A stretch of DNA of 64,000 bases, taken from assembly GCA_046483285.1 (NCBI GenBank), contig JAWODN010000055.1, positions 54,328 to 118,327 of the forward strand, read 5' to 3'. Each line of letters opens with the position of its first letter. Position 1 is the stretch's first letter. Position numbers and translations under genes: made by a program. The notes beneath the pieces were generated by a model. That model made no database searches. It was not told the origin of the DNA and saw only the letters and a program-made list of their open reading frames with translations. Below are positions 41,175-50,092 of the stretch, one piece after another. The stretch comes from CAYRTV01 sp046483285. Its GTDB lineage: Bacteria; Acidobacteriota; Aminicenantia; Aminicenantales; Aminicenantaceae.

Positions 41175-42437
41175 ATGGAGAAAGCATTTTTGGTTCATCT
41201 GGTCATAGACCGGCAGGGGGAAAGGGAAAGGGAAGATTCTCTCCAGGAACTCAAGGGCCTGGTTGAATCCGCCGGAGGGAAAGTAGTGGGGGAATCACAT
41301 CAAAAACGGGGTTCCATTCATCCTAAATTTTTGATCGGCCCCGGAAAGGCTGAGGAAATCGCCCGTTTGAAAGACGAGACGGACGCCGATTTGGTGGTTT
41401 TCGATCATAATCTAACTCCCGGACAGCAAAGAGCCCTGGAAGACAAAATCAACAGCAAGGTCATCGATCGAACCCAGTTGATTCTGGATATCTTTGCCCA
41501 GCGGGCCCACAGCAACGAAGGCAAACTCCAAGTTGAATTGGCTCAATTGAATTATCTTCTTCCCAGATTGACTGGAAAAGGCCAGGCTCTGTCACGGTTG
41601 GGAGGAGGAATCGGAACCAGGGGGCCTGGTGAAAAAAAATTAGAAGTGGACCGGAGACGCATTCAGAAACGGATATCCAAAATCAAACAGGATCTCAAAA
41701 AAACACAAAAGCGGCGGATGGATCAGAGGCAAAGGCACCGCCGGAGTCCCGTCCCGATCGTCTCTCTGGTGGGATACACCAACGCAGGGAAATCCACTCT
41801 GTTCAACCGTTTAACCGGAGATGACAAATTCGTTTCCAGTAAATTATTCGCAACGCTGGATCCGGTCATCCGGAGAATGAGTTTTTCCGACGGAGCCTAT
41901 GTTTTTTTCACCGATACAGTCGGCTTTCTCAGAGAACTGCCTTCCGAATTGAAAACCGCTTTCCGTGCCACTTTGGAAGAAATCCACGAGGCTGACTGCA
42001 TCTGCCATATCATTGATATCACATCACCTCATTACCGGGAGCATATCCATGCCGTGGAATCTATTTTAGCTGAACTGGAAGTTATGGATATTCCGGTAAT
42101 AAAAGTCTTCAACAAGATAGATGCCGTCTCATCCCCTCCGGACTATTCCAAAATAAACAGACGCCTGGCCCAAGACTCCGTGTATATATCCGCCCGCAAT
42201 GGAACCGGGCTGGAGCAACTGAAACAGAAAATCCGGGCGGTTGTTTTTAAGTCAAAAAATGTTTATTATCTTGAAGTGCCGAGAAAGAAAAAAAACTTAA
42301 TTCATTCTTTTCCGAAATGGTCCATTGTGCTGAAAAGAGTAGAAACAGACGGGAATGTGAAAATAAAAATTCTGGCCGAGCCTAAAGACATGCTGAATTT
42401 TTTACCCTATATTCAAAAAGGAGAAACCCATTGGTGA
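41175..42437 (+). CDS. hflX: GTPase HflX
   Basis: Protein of 420 residues. HflX-specific N-terminal domain (VVGESHQKRGSIHPKFLIGPGKAEEI, LTPGQQRALEDKI, VIDRTQLILDIFAQRAHSNEGKLQVELAQL) precedes the GTPase part with GYTNAGKSTL (G1), DTVGFLRELP (G3) and NKID (G4). It splits stalled 70S ribosomes after stress. It starts at the base after miaA ends; the end overlaps the next gene (GTGA). Confidence 0.96.
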   Translation: MEKAFLVHLVIDRQGEREREDSLQELKGLVESAGGKVVGESHQKRGSIHPKFLIGPGKAEEIARLKDETDADLVVFDHNLTPGQQRALEDKINSKVIDRTQLILDIFAQRAHSNEGKLQVELAQLNYLLPRLTGKGQALSRLGGGIGTRGPGEKKLEVDRRRIQKRISKIKQDLKKTQKRRMDQRQRHRRSPVPIVSLVGYTNAGKSTLFNRLTGDDKFVSSKLFATLDPVIRRMSFSDGAYVFFTDTVGFLRELPSELKTAFRATLEEIHEADCICHIIDITSPHYREHIHAVESILAELEVMDIPVIKVFNKIDAVSSPPDYSKINRRLAQDSVYISARNGTGLEQLKQKIRAVVFKSKNVYYLEVPRKKKNLIHSFPKWSIVLKRVETDGNVKIKILAEPKDMLNFLPYIQKGETHW

Positions 42438-43780
42438 GAGCAAAAAATATATTTATTGTCAGTATGGGAATGCTTTTGATCGCCGGAGCCTGCGCCCCCC
42501 GCCATGTGCCTCCGCCCACTATACACATCGGATCGCTTCCCCACGCTGAAACCGCGGAATTGTCCCTGGATGCCAGAATTCTGGTCGAAGATGCCTGGAC
42601 TCTCATCCAGCAGGGCCGGGGAGAAAAAGCAATCAACCTCATTTCAAAATTGGGGCCGGATCATCCTTTTTACCTGGTGGGAATGGGCTATGCTCATTAC
42701 GTGCTCGAGGACTTGCAAAAAGCGGAGGAATTTCTCACTGCCGCCGCCGCCCAGGAACCTGATCTTATTCTGGAGCATATCGGGCTGGCACAATTGTACG
42801 GGGAGACCCAGCGCGAAGACTTGGCTTTCGCCCAATACCGTGAGGTATTAAAACAAGCTCCTGACCATCCCTGGGCCCGGCCGCGGTATAATGAGATCCA
42901 GCAAAGACGGACAGAGGAAACCTTGAACGCCGCACAGGACGCCCGCGAAAGCGGTGATACGGAATCCGCGCAAGCGGCGTTTTTAAAAGCTTTATATTAC
43001 TCCCCCGCCAATATCCAGGCCCATATGTCCCTGGCGGAAATCTATCTTGAGGAAGAAGAAACCGAAAAGGCCCTGGTTCATCTCAAGGCCGCACGCACGG
43101 AAAGCCCAAACGATCCCCGTATTCTCAAATCCTATGGAGAAGCCCTGTTTCAAACGGAGCAATTCAAACAAAGTTTAGAGGTCTATGAGCGAGTGGCTGA
43201 CCTGCGCCCTGAAGATTCCCAGGCCGAGCAAAGGATTGAGCAATTGAAAAACCGCCTGGGGATTTTCGAGCTCCCCAGCCAATATGACAACATACCGGCC
43301 CGGGATGCTGTCAGCAAAGAGGATGTGGCGGGTTTGATTGGAGTTAATTTCGGTGCTTATCTCGAAGAAACCGGGAAAAATCCTCCCATCCTTATTGACA
43401 TTTCCACTTCCTGGGCGACTGAATTCATTTTGCAGACCACGGCCCTGGGTTTGCTGGACATTTACCCCAACCACACCTTCCAGCCTGAAAAAATTGTGAC
43501 CCGGGCCCAGATGGCGGAAATTCTTTTCCGCTTGGTTCGTTATTTAAAAGAGCAGGGACACACTTTTGTCCAGCAGGTATCGCCTCAAAACATCGAAATT
43601 GCGGATGTTTCTTCAGACAACTTTTACTACCACCCCATAATAATGATGATATCTTATGATTTCATGAGCCTGTCCCGGGGGCAACGGTTCCATCCCGACA
43701 GGCCGGTCACGGGAAATGAAGCCATCCGGCTCATAAACATCGTCTTATCTCAAATGGATGAAAGTCACCAACCGGGCTAA
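42434..43780 (+). CDS. TPR- and SLH-domain lipoprotein
   Basis: Protein of 448 residues from GTG 42434. A hydrophobic N-terminus ends in LIAGAC (Cys at residue 20), a plausible lipobox. About 40-260 are TPR units (FYLVGMGYAHYVLEDLQKAEEF, GLAQLYGETQREDLAFAQYREVL, AHMSLAEIYLEEEETEKALVHL, GEALFQTEQFKQSLEVYERV). The C-terminal 130 residues contain two SLH-like repeats (LGLLDIYPNHTFQPEKIVTRAQMAEILFRLV and HPIIMMISYDFMSLSRGQRFHPDRPVTGNEAIRL). SLH domains hold proteins at the cell wall or outer layer. Perhaps a surface-attached scaffold. In the hflX-pgsA run. Confidence 0.7.
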   Translation: MRAKNIFIVSMGMLLIAGACAPRHVPPPTIHIGSLPHAETAELSLDARILVEDAWTLIQQGRGEKAINLISKLGPDHPFYLVGMGYAHYVLEDLQKAEEFLTAAAAQEPDLILEHIGLAQLYGETQREDLAFAQYREVLKQAPDHPWARPRYNEIQQRRTEETLNAAQDARESGDTESAQAAFLKALYYSPANIQAHMSLAEIYLEEEETEKALVHLKAARTESPNDPRILKSYGEALFQTEQFKQSLEVYERVADLRPEDSQAEQRIEQLKNRLGIFELPSQYDNIPARDAVSKEDVAGLIGVNFGAYLEETGKNPPILIDISTSWATEFILQTTALGLLDIYPNHTFQPEKIVTRAQMAEILFRLVRYLKEQGHTFVQQVSPQNIEIADVSSDNFYYHPIIMMISYDFMSLSRGQRFHPDRPVTGNEAIRLINIVLSQMDESHQPG

Positions 43781-43786
43781 ATATAT

Positions 43787-44368
43787 ATGGCAAGATGGAG
43801 TTCTTTTTTTACCATTCCCAATATCATCACCTTGGCCCGGATACTGCTGATTCCATTTTTTCTGTATTTTATGCTCCAAAAACAGCTTCAGACGGCCTTC
43901 ATCATCTTTTTGCTGGCTGTTGGTACGGATTTTGTCGACGGCGCCGCCGCCAGAATATTGAATCAAAAATCAAAGTGGGGAGCTTTGCTGGATCCGGCCG
44001 GGGACAAACTTCTCATGACCACTTCTTTTATTCTCCTGACCATCCCTTCCATTAGCTCTCCGAATCATCTTCCGGTTTGGCTGACAGTCGGAGTCATCAG
44101 CCGGGATATTTTCATTGTCACCGGTTCCGCCATGGTTTATCACAAAATCAGACAGACCCGTTTCCCTCCCACACTGCTGGGAAAAATGAGCACCATTATG
44201 CAGATGGTTACTCTGGTTCTGGTGCTTTATTATAACTTTCTTTCCAGGGAGATGCCGCTTCTCCAATGGGTCTATCTGCTTACCTTTACCCTGACTGTTT
44301 TTTCCGGGATCCATTACGCCGCCATAGGGGTTTCCTGGATCAAGAACGCTGGAAACAAGAGGGGATAA
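43787..44368 (+). CDS. pgsA: CDP-diacylglycerol-glycerol-3-phosphate phosphatidyltransferase-like
   Basis: Protein of 193 residues, polytopic. The CDP-alcohol phosphatidyltransferase motif DGxxARx8Gx3Dx3D is perfect in VDGAAARILNQKSKWGALLDPAGD. PgsA makes phosphatidylglycerol phosphate, the precursor of PG and cardiolipin. Starts with IPNIITLARILLIPFF, typical of PgsA. Six bases after the lipoprotein gene; last of the operon starting at 39090. Confidence 0.9.
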   Translation: MARWSSFFTIPNIITLARILLIPFFLYFMLQKQLQTAFIIFLLAVGTDFVDGAAARILNQKSKWGALLDPAGDKLLMTTSFILLTIPSISSPNHLPVWLTVGVISRDIFIVTGSAMVYHKIRQTRFPPTLLGKMSTIMQMVTLVLVLYYNFLSREMPLLQWVYLLTFTLTVFSGIHYAAIGVSWIKNAGNKRG

Positions 44369-44389
44369 TAAGTTATTCAGTTTGACGGG

Positions 44390-45838
44390 CTATGCGGATG
44401 GGTCGATAAATCCCTTGCGGAGAGTCATCCATATAATCTGAAGGTCCAGCAGCAGCGACCAATTCTGGATATAATAAAAGTCATATTCCAGGCGTTTATC
44501 AAAATCACAGTCCTGCCGCAAGCCATGAACCTGGGCCCACCCCGTCAATCCGGAATTGACCTTATGGCGCAGCATATATTTAGGTAATTTCTCCCGGAAC
44601 CGCTTGACAAACACCTCTCTTTCGGGGCGGGGGCCGACCAGGCTCATCTCCCCCTTCAAAACATTCCACAGCTGAGGGACTTCATCTATGCTGAACCGGC
44701 GCAGAAACCGGCCGATTTTGGTAATCCGGGGATCATTAGGCCGGCACATAACCGGTCCGCTCTTTTGTTCGGCTCCGCTGACCATGGTTCGAAATTTGTG
44801 CATAATGAACTTCTTGCCGTCCAGTCCCACTCTCTCCTGGTGATATAGAACCGGCCCCTTTGAAGTGAGCTTGATAAATAAGCCGATGATTATATAGAAA
44901 GGTGAAAACAAAACCAAAACCAAGGCGGAAATTGAAATATCCATTATCCGCTTCACAAGCCGCATGGGTCCCCGCATGGGAGGTTCATCCACACTGATCA
45001 CCGGAAATCCATCCAAATTTTCCAGCCGGGCTCTCAGGGTTAAAAACTGAAATAAATCCGGAATCAAGCGGACGTTGACGGCATGCTTATTCACCACCTT
45101 CAATGTCTTGAGAATACGAGAATAATTATTTAAATCCAAAGCCACGTAAACATCGGAAATCTGATGTTCTTCAATAGCCGAATCCAATGCATCCAAAGCA
45201 CCTAAAACCTTTATTCCGCCGTTGACATCAATCCACTCGCCGGGCCTGGCGTCATCATCCAGAAACCCTTTAACCTTAAACCCCAAGTCCTTGTAATTAA
45301 ATAATTTCTGAGCAACCGTCCGCCCCATCTTGCCAGCACCGACAATAAGGGCATTCTGCAGATCCAGCCCGCGGGCGTACCGGCGCTTTTTGAAATGATA
45401 AATTTGATTGCGCAGAAACAACAAAACAAGCGGCAGCCCCACAAAATAGACACCGAGGAATCCATGCGAAATCTTGAAAGTCATTTGAAACAGAGGCGCC
45501 GGCCCTTGAGAGTATGCATAGAGGTAATTCAAAACACCCAGCACGATCAGTATTGTTAAGCCGGCATTGATCAGAATGTGCAGAAAATCATCTATCCCTG
45601 TTCTCTTCAGCCGGGTTTTATAGAAACCCTGAAAAAAAAATATCACCAAATGGGTGATCAGAAACAAGGGGAAAACCATAATATAAGGCTTTAAGGGAGG
45701 AATGCCTTTCTCCGGACTAACCGGAACAACGTACCCGTAAAACCGGAAAAAATAAGCATAAAAATAAGTCAGTGTGATTCCAATGATATCTCCGGCCAGA
45801 TACCATCCAATCAGCCTTTGCCGCTGTTTTCTAAACAT
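44390..45838 (-). CDS. Undecaprenyl-phosphate sugar phosphotransferase (WcaJ/EpsZ-like)
   Basis: Protein of 482 residues with four or five N-terminal membrane helices, a CoA-binding-like Rossmann region (NALIVGAGKMGRTVAQKLF, about 165-280), another helix near 300, and a C-terminal bacterial sugar-transferase domain (MHKFRTMVSGAEQ, FLRRFSIDEVPQLWNVLKGEMSLVGPRPE, VNSGLTGWAQV). It primes exopolysaccharide synthesis by moving a hexose-1-phosphate to undecaprenyl phosphate. It overlaps the upstream glycosyltransferase by eight bases. Confidence 0.93.
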   Translation of the reverse strand: MFRKQRQRLIGWYLAGDIIGITLTYFYAYFFRFYGYVVPVSPEKGIPPLKPYIMVFPLFLITHLVIFFFQGFYKTRLKRTGIDDFLHILINAGLTILIVLGVLNYLYAYSQGPAPLFQMTFKISHGFLGVYFVGLPLVLLFLRNQIYHFKKRRYARGLDLQNALIVGAGKMGRTVAQKLFNYKDLGFKVKGFLDDDARPGEWIDVNGGIKVLGALDALDSAIEEHQISDVYVALDLNNYSRILKTLKVVNKHAVNVRLIPDLFQFLTLRARLENLDGFPVISVDEPPMRGPMRLVKRIMDISISALVLVLFSPFYIIIGLFIKLTSKGPVLYHQERVGLDGKKFIMHKFRTMVSGAEQKSGPVMCRPNDPRITKIGRFLRRFSIDEVPQLWNVLKGEMSLVGPRPEREVFVKRFREKLPKYMLRHKVNSGLTGWAQVHGLRQDCDFDKRLEYDFYYIQNWSLLLDLQIIWMTLRKGFIDPSA

Positions 45839-46946
45839 GTCGGTTTATGAAATCCGTCCATTTGTGCTGCATATAATCTTCGATTTTATTTTTAAAAGAC
45901 TCCCGGGAAAAATTCAGCGCGTTTTCTCGCAGAAGGTTTTTATTAAAGGTCAACCGGTCAAACTTGTCAAGTGCAGCCGCTAATCCGGCCGCACCCGCCT
46001 GGTTGAATAAAACACCTGTTTTTCCGTGCTGAACCGTCTCAAGCGCCCCTCCCCGCCCTAAAGCAATCACCGGGGTGCCGCAGGCCTGGGATTCCAAAAC
46101 ATTAATACCGAAATCTTCCTCCCCCGGCATGATCAACGCCCGGGCTTCCTGATAAATCCGTTTCAGTTCCTCTGAAGACACCTCTCCTGAAAAATGAATA
46201 TGGCTTTTCGCGGCTTTTTTCAATTTCCTGTATTCCGGTCCCGTTCCGACTATTTTGAGGGGAAGGCCTGTGCGGTTGAAAGCCTCCACGGCGAAGTCAA
46301 TGCGTTTATACGGAACCAGCGCCGAAACCACCAGAAAATAATCCGCTTTACGGTCCCCCGGGACAAAAAAACCGGTATCCACCGGAGGATGGATGATCTG
46401 CGCCTGCCTCCGGTAGTAGCGGCGGATGCGCTGGGCCACGGCCCGGGAATTGGCGACAAACCCATCCACCCGCCTGGAGGACGACTCATCCCAAATCCTC
46501 AGCCCGTGCATCAAGGGCGGAATGAGCATCCGGGTGAAGACATTCAACCGGTCCGGAGAAAAATAGGCATGATATTGATTCCAGGCATATCTCATGGGGG
46601 AATGGATGTAGCTCACATGCAGAGCACCGGGAGCGGGAATGACCCCTTTGGCCGCACAGTGGGAACTGGACACCACAAAATCGAAGTCCTGCAAGTTCAA
46701 CAGCTCGGCCGCCACCGGATAAAGAGGTAAAAACCAGCGGTAATGCCTGCGGGCAAAAGGCATATTCTGGAGAAAACTGCTGCGTATATCCCGCCTCTCC
46801 AGGGATTCTTTCTGGCTGCCTTTAAAATGAAAAAGCGTGAATATGGGAGCAGCGGGGAAAATTTCAGCCAGAACTTCAAGAACCTTCTCGCCTCCGCGCT
46901 GCCCGGTCAGCCAATCATGAACCAGAGCGATTCTTGCATTCTTCAT
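45831..46946 (-). CDS. Glycosyltransferase family 4 (WbaZ-like)
   Basis: Protein of 371 residues. N-terminal VHDWLTGQRGGEKVLEVLAEIFP and SSHCAAKGVI; C-terminal SALVPYKRIDFAVEAF, IVGTGPEYRKLKK, and GEEDFGINVLESQACGTPVIALGRGGALETV, the GT4 sugar-nucleotide site with the EXG-type motif. Typical second enzyme (mannosyl- or similar) acting on the lipid-linked sugar. Sugar specificity not determinable. Confidence 0.88.
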   Translation of the reverse strand: MKNARIALVHDWLTGQRGGEKVLEVLAEIFPAAPIFTLFHFKGSQKESLERRDIRSSFLQNMPFARRHYRWFLPLYPVAAELLNLQDFDFVVSSSHCAAKGVIPAPGALHVSYIHSPMRYAWNQYHAYFSPDRLNVFTRMLIPPLMHGLRIWDESSSRRVDGFVANSRAVAQRIRRYYRRQAQIIHPPVDTGFFVPGDRKADYFLVVSALVPYKRIDFAVEAFNRTGLPLKIVGTGPEYRKLKKAAKSHIHFSGEVSSEELKRIYQEARALIMPGEEDFGINVLESQACGTPVIALGRGGALETVQHGKTGVLFNQAGAAGLAAALDKFDRLTFNKNLLRENALNFSRESFKNKIEDYMQHKWTDFINRHV

Positions 46947-46977
46947 GGGAAGATTATAAAAAGGCCTGTTTCACTTG

Positions 46978-48114
46978 TCAATGAACGCCCGGCCGCACCA
47001 GCAGGCGGAGATACAAATTCCGGGTCTGTTCGGCCATGCCGGACAAAGTGAACCGGTTCAGCACATCTTGATACAGCTGTTTCCCCAGTTTCGACGCCCA
47101 GTTTTTATCGGTCAGCAGCCGCTGAATGCTTTCCGCCAAAGCCTCCGGATCCCCTGAACCGGCCAGAAGACCGTTCCTCTCCGGCACAATCACTTCACGT
47201 ATCCCGTCAACATCGGTGGCCGCCACAGGCTTTTTAGCCGCTCCGGCTTCCAACAGCGCATAAGGAAGGCCTTCCCACCGGGACGGAAGGACAAACACAT
47301 CCATTCCCGCCAGAAGAGCGGGAATATCCCGCCGCTCACCCAGGAATAAAACATGCCGGCCGATTCCCATCCGCCGGCACATGTTCTCCAAACGGGACCG
47401 CTGCGGGCCGTCCCCCGCCAGAACCACCGTCAAGCCGGGGAAATGACGGCGGAGTTTAACAGCGGCAGCCAAAAGCAAAGGTATGTTCTTCTGGAAATGC
47501 AGCCGGGCCACGGTTCCTATAACCGGCTTGGGCCGTTCGGTCAGCTCAGCCGGAAGCCGGGCTCGCTCCACCGCCGCCGCCATCTTCTCAACCGGGATGC
47601 CGTTTTTTATCACCCAGGCTTTCTCCGGGGGGCACAAGGTGTGCTTCATCGCCTGCTCCCAGTCGCCGCCGGAAACAAAAACAACCGCATCCGTGAATTT
47701 GGACAGCCATCTTTCCAGACGAATATAAAGGTTTTTCAGAACCGGATTCCGGTAATAGAGATAATGGATTCCGTGCTGGGTATGAACCATCCGGAAAGAG
47801 CGCCTCTTTCCAGCGGCGCTTCGGGCATAAAAGCCGGCCACCCCCCCGTGAGTGTGAACAATGTCAAAGTCATGTCCGTGCAGAAGGTCTTTCATTTGAG
47901 AAACGGTTTGAAAACGGAAACGGCGGGACATATCCAAAGGATGGAGGGGTATTTTCCGGCGGCGGGCTTCTTCCGCCAACGGACCGGATCCGGCTGTGCA
48001 AATGGATATATCAAACTCTTCTTCAGAAAGCGAATCCGCCAAAGACAGCAGATTGATCTGTCCTCCCCCCAGAAAAGTTTTATCGATCACCTCCAAAATT
48101 TTAATCCGTTTCAT
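46978..48114 (-). CDS. Glycosyltransferase family 4
   Basis: Protein of 378 residues from ATG 48114, which overlaps the upstream gene as ATGA; an in-frame start 123 bases upstream would lie within that gene. VIDKTFLGGGQINLLSL (acceptor side), VHTHGGVAGFYARS, VARLHFQKNIPLLLAAA, LAGDGPQRSRLE and SRWEGLPYALLEAGAAKKPVAATDVDG are the GT-B features of GT4. Probably adds one sugar of the repeat unit. Confidence 0.9.
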   Translation of the reverse strand: MKRIKILEVIDKTFLGGGQINLLSLADSLSEEEFDISICTAGSGPLAEEARRRKIPLHPLDMSRRFRFQTVSQMKDLLHGHDFDIVHTHGGVAGFYARSAAGKRRSFRMVHTQHGIHYLYYRNPVLKNLYIRLERWLSKFTDAVVFVSGGDWEQAMKHTLCPPEKAWVIKNGIPVEKMAAAVERARLPAELTERPKPVIGTVARLHFQKNIPLLLAAAVKLRRHFPGLTVVLAGDGPQRSRLENMCRRMGIGRHVLFLGERRDIPALLAGMDVFVLPSRWEGLPYALLEAGAAKKPVAATDVDGIREVIVPERNGLLAGSGDPEALAESIQRLLTDKNWASKLGKQLYQDVLNRFTLSGMAEQTRNLYLRLLVRPGVH

Positions 48115-48995
48115 GCTGACCCCGTGAGCCGTTTGCGGTACCAAACGCGCAGGGTTTCTTTTCCCCGCCATTTTCCCCGCAAGGTGAACAAAACATACTC
48201 CGCCATCAAATACAGCTTCAAACATGCCCGGGACCAACCGCGGTTGTGTTTGCGGTAGAAACGCAGCTGGCTGGTTCGGTAATGAAGACGGCTCTCCATT
48301 TTCATGGACGCCGTGCTGGCTCCTCCTTCATGAAAAAACCGGACGGAGGGGACATAAATCAGCCTCCATCCTTTCTGCCTCAAGCGGCGGCATAAGTCAA
48401 TATCTTCAAAATAAAGAAAAAAATTCTCATCAAAACCGGCGGTTTGCTCCCAGGCTGTTCTCCTCACCAAAAGACACGCCCCGCTCAGCCAAACAACATC
48501 TTTTTCAGTCCTCATCCGCTTCAGCCGGAGCCGGGCACAAAAATTTCCCAGAAATTTTTTCCACATTTCAGAAAAAAAATTCACCCGTCCTCCAAATGAC
48601 ACTTGAAAACGTCCTCCCTCCTGAATCAAGGCCGGCCCGGCGGCGCCCGCCTGGTCATTCAACCGCAGCACATTCAAGAGACGCTCCAGAGACCCGGGAT
48701 AAACCACCGTGTCGGTATTGAGAAACAGTAAAAATTCCCCCTGCGCGGCGGCGGCTCCACGGTTATTGGCCGCCCCGAATCCCATATTCCGGGAAAGGGC
48801 GATCAAATGAACCTCCGGAAAAGAACGCCGTATGAATTCGCAGCTTCCATCCCGGGAGTCATTATCCACAACAATAATTTCCATCCCCTCCTCAGGAGCC
48901 GCTGGGGCGACAGAAGGAAGACAGCGGCGAAGCTGATCCCGGCCGTTGTGATTGACCAAAACCACGGAAAGCAAGGGAGGTCCGGCAGCCGGCAT
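48111..48995 (-). CDS. Glycosyltransferase family 2 (rhamnosyltransferase-like)
   Basis: Protein of 294 residues from ATG 48995 (2 bases after the next gene). GT-A signatures: SVVLVNHNGRDQLRRCL, IIVVDNDSRDGS, NMGFGAANNRGA, FLNTDT (DXD-like), WLSGACLLVRRTAW and FLYFEDIDLCRRLRQKGWRL, which are typical of WbbL/rhamnosyl-like GT2. A basic tail follows. Confidence 0.88.
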   Translation of the reverse strand: MPAAGPPLLSVVLVNHNGRDQLRRCLPSVAPAAPEEGMEIIVVDNDSRDGSCEFIRRSFPEVHLIALSRNMGFGAANNRGAAAAQGEFLLFLNTDTVVYPGSLERLLNVLRLNDQAGAAGPALIQEGGRFQVSFGGRVNFFSEMWKKFLGNFCARLRLKRMRTEKDVVWLSGACLLVRRTAWEQTAGFDENFFLYFEDIDLCRRLRQKGWRLIYVPSVRFFHEGGASTASMKMESRLHYRTSQLRFYRKHNRGWSRACLKLYLMAEYVLFTLRGKWRGKETLRVWYRKRLTGSA

Positions 48996-48997
48996 GA

Positions 48998-50092
48998 TCA
49001 GCCTTCCAGCAACGGCTCCATGCAGGCCGTCCATTCTTCCGCAGCCCTTTTCCAGGTGAAATAGTTTCTCCGTCTCTGAAAACATTCCATCTTGGACCGG
49101 CGCATATTTTCATCCGTCAAGGCTGAAATCAACGCCGCGGCCACCGGATCAACCTTGGGCTGGTCCACCATAACCGCGATCCCGGGGTAAATTTCCGCAA
49201 GAGCGGTTCGATTCAGCAAAACCGGAAGCGTTTCACATGATAAGGCCTCCAAAGGGGGAAGCCCGAAACCCTCATACTCGGACAAGTAAGCAAAAACATC
49301 CAGGGAGGAATAAAAAACCGGCAGGTGATGATCCGGAAGTTCCTGATCCCAGCGGATCCAGGGCCGGTTAAGAAGAGACTTCATATCCTGAGGAGGACAG
49401 GTCATGTCTTTTCCCACGATATGCAGCCCCACAGGAATGCGGTCCCTGACTTTTTCCACCGCCTCAACCAGAAGCGGGAGGCGACGGCGGTTAAAAATGG
49501 AGCCCAAAAAACCGATCATTTTCTTATCCCCGAAGCCGTTATCCGCTTTCCATTTCAGCACCTCTCCTCTTGAAACCGGCTGAAATTTATTCTCCACACC
49601 GTGATGAACCACATGAATCTTACCCGGCGCCACCGGAAAACAATCCAAGATTTCCCTCCGGGAAAAATGGGACACCGTCATAATCAAGGAGGCGTTTTTC
49701 AAGCTGCGGCCCACTAAGAATTTTTTTTTCACCGCCTCTTTTCGGGTGAACCATCCGGGGTGAGTCACAAATGAAATGTCATGCTCCAGCAGAACAGCGG
49801 GGCCGCGGAACCCTAAAGGCAGGGTGTAATTAGGAGCAATAAACAAATCCCACTTGCTTTTTTTGAGCTCTCGCCTCAAAGTCAGGTTCTGCCAGCGGAA
49901 ATAACCGCCTGGACAGGGAACGACCTTGGAACGGATATTGGGCCGGTCCGCGAAATCTGAAATCCTTTGCCGTGTCACCACCAGAAACTGGTGGGGAAGG
50001 AATGAGCTCATTTCCATGACCAGGTTATGGATCACTCTTCCCACCCCGGTGGAAACCGCTCCGATTTCATATCCGTCCACAGCGATGATCAT
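48998..50092 (-). CDS. Glycosyltransferase family 4
   Basis: Protein of 364 residues. Starts YEIGAVSTGVGRVIHNL, has HGVENKFQPV, FLGSIFNRRRLPLLVEAVEK, and LSEYEGFGLPPLEALSCETLPVLL. The family pattern is that of GT4 enzymes of exopolysaccharide clusters. It overlaps the next upstream gene by four bases. Confidence 0.88.
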   Translation of the reverse strand: MIIAVDGYEIGAVSTGVGRVIHNLVMEMSSFLPHQFLVVTRQRISDFADRPNIRSKVVPCPGGYFRWQNLTLRRELKKSKWDLFIAPNYTLPLGFRGPAVLLEHDISFVTHPGWFTRKEAVKKKFLVGRSLKNASLIMTVSHFSRREILDCFPVAPGKIHVVHHGVENKFQPVSRGEVLKWKADNGFGDKKMIGFLGSIFNRRRLPLLVEAVEKVRDRIPVGLHIVGKDMTCPPQDMKSLLNRPWIRWDQELPDHHLPVFYSSLDVFAYLSEYEGFGLPPLEALSCETLPVLLNRTALAEIYPGIAVMVDQPKVDPVAAALISALTDENMRRSKMECFQRRRNYFTWKRAAEEWTACMEPLLEG

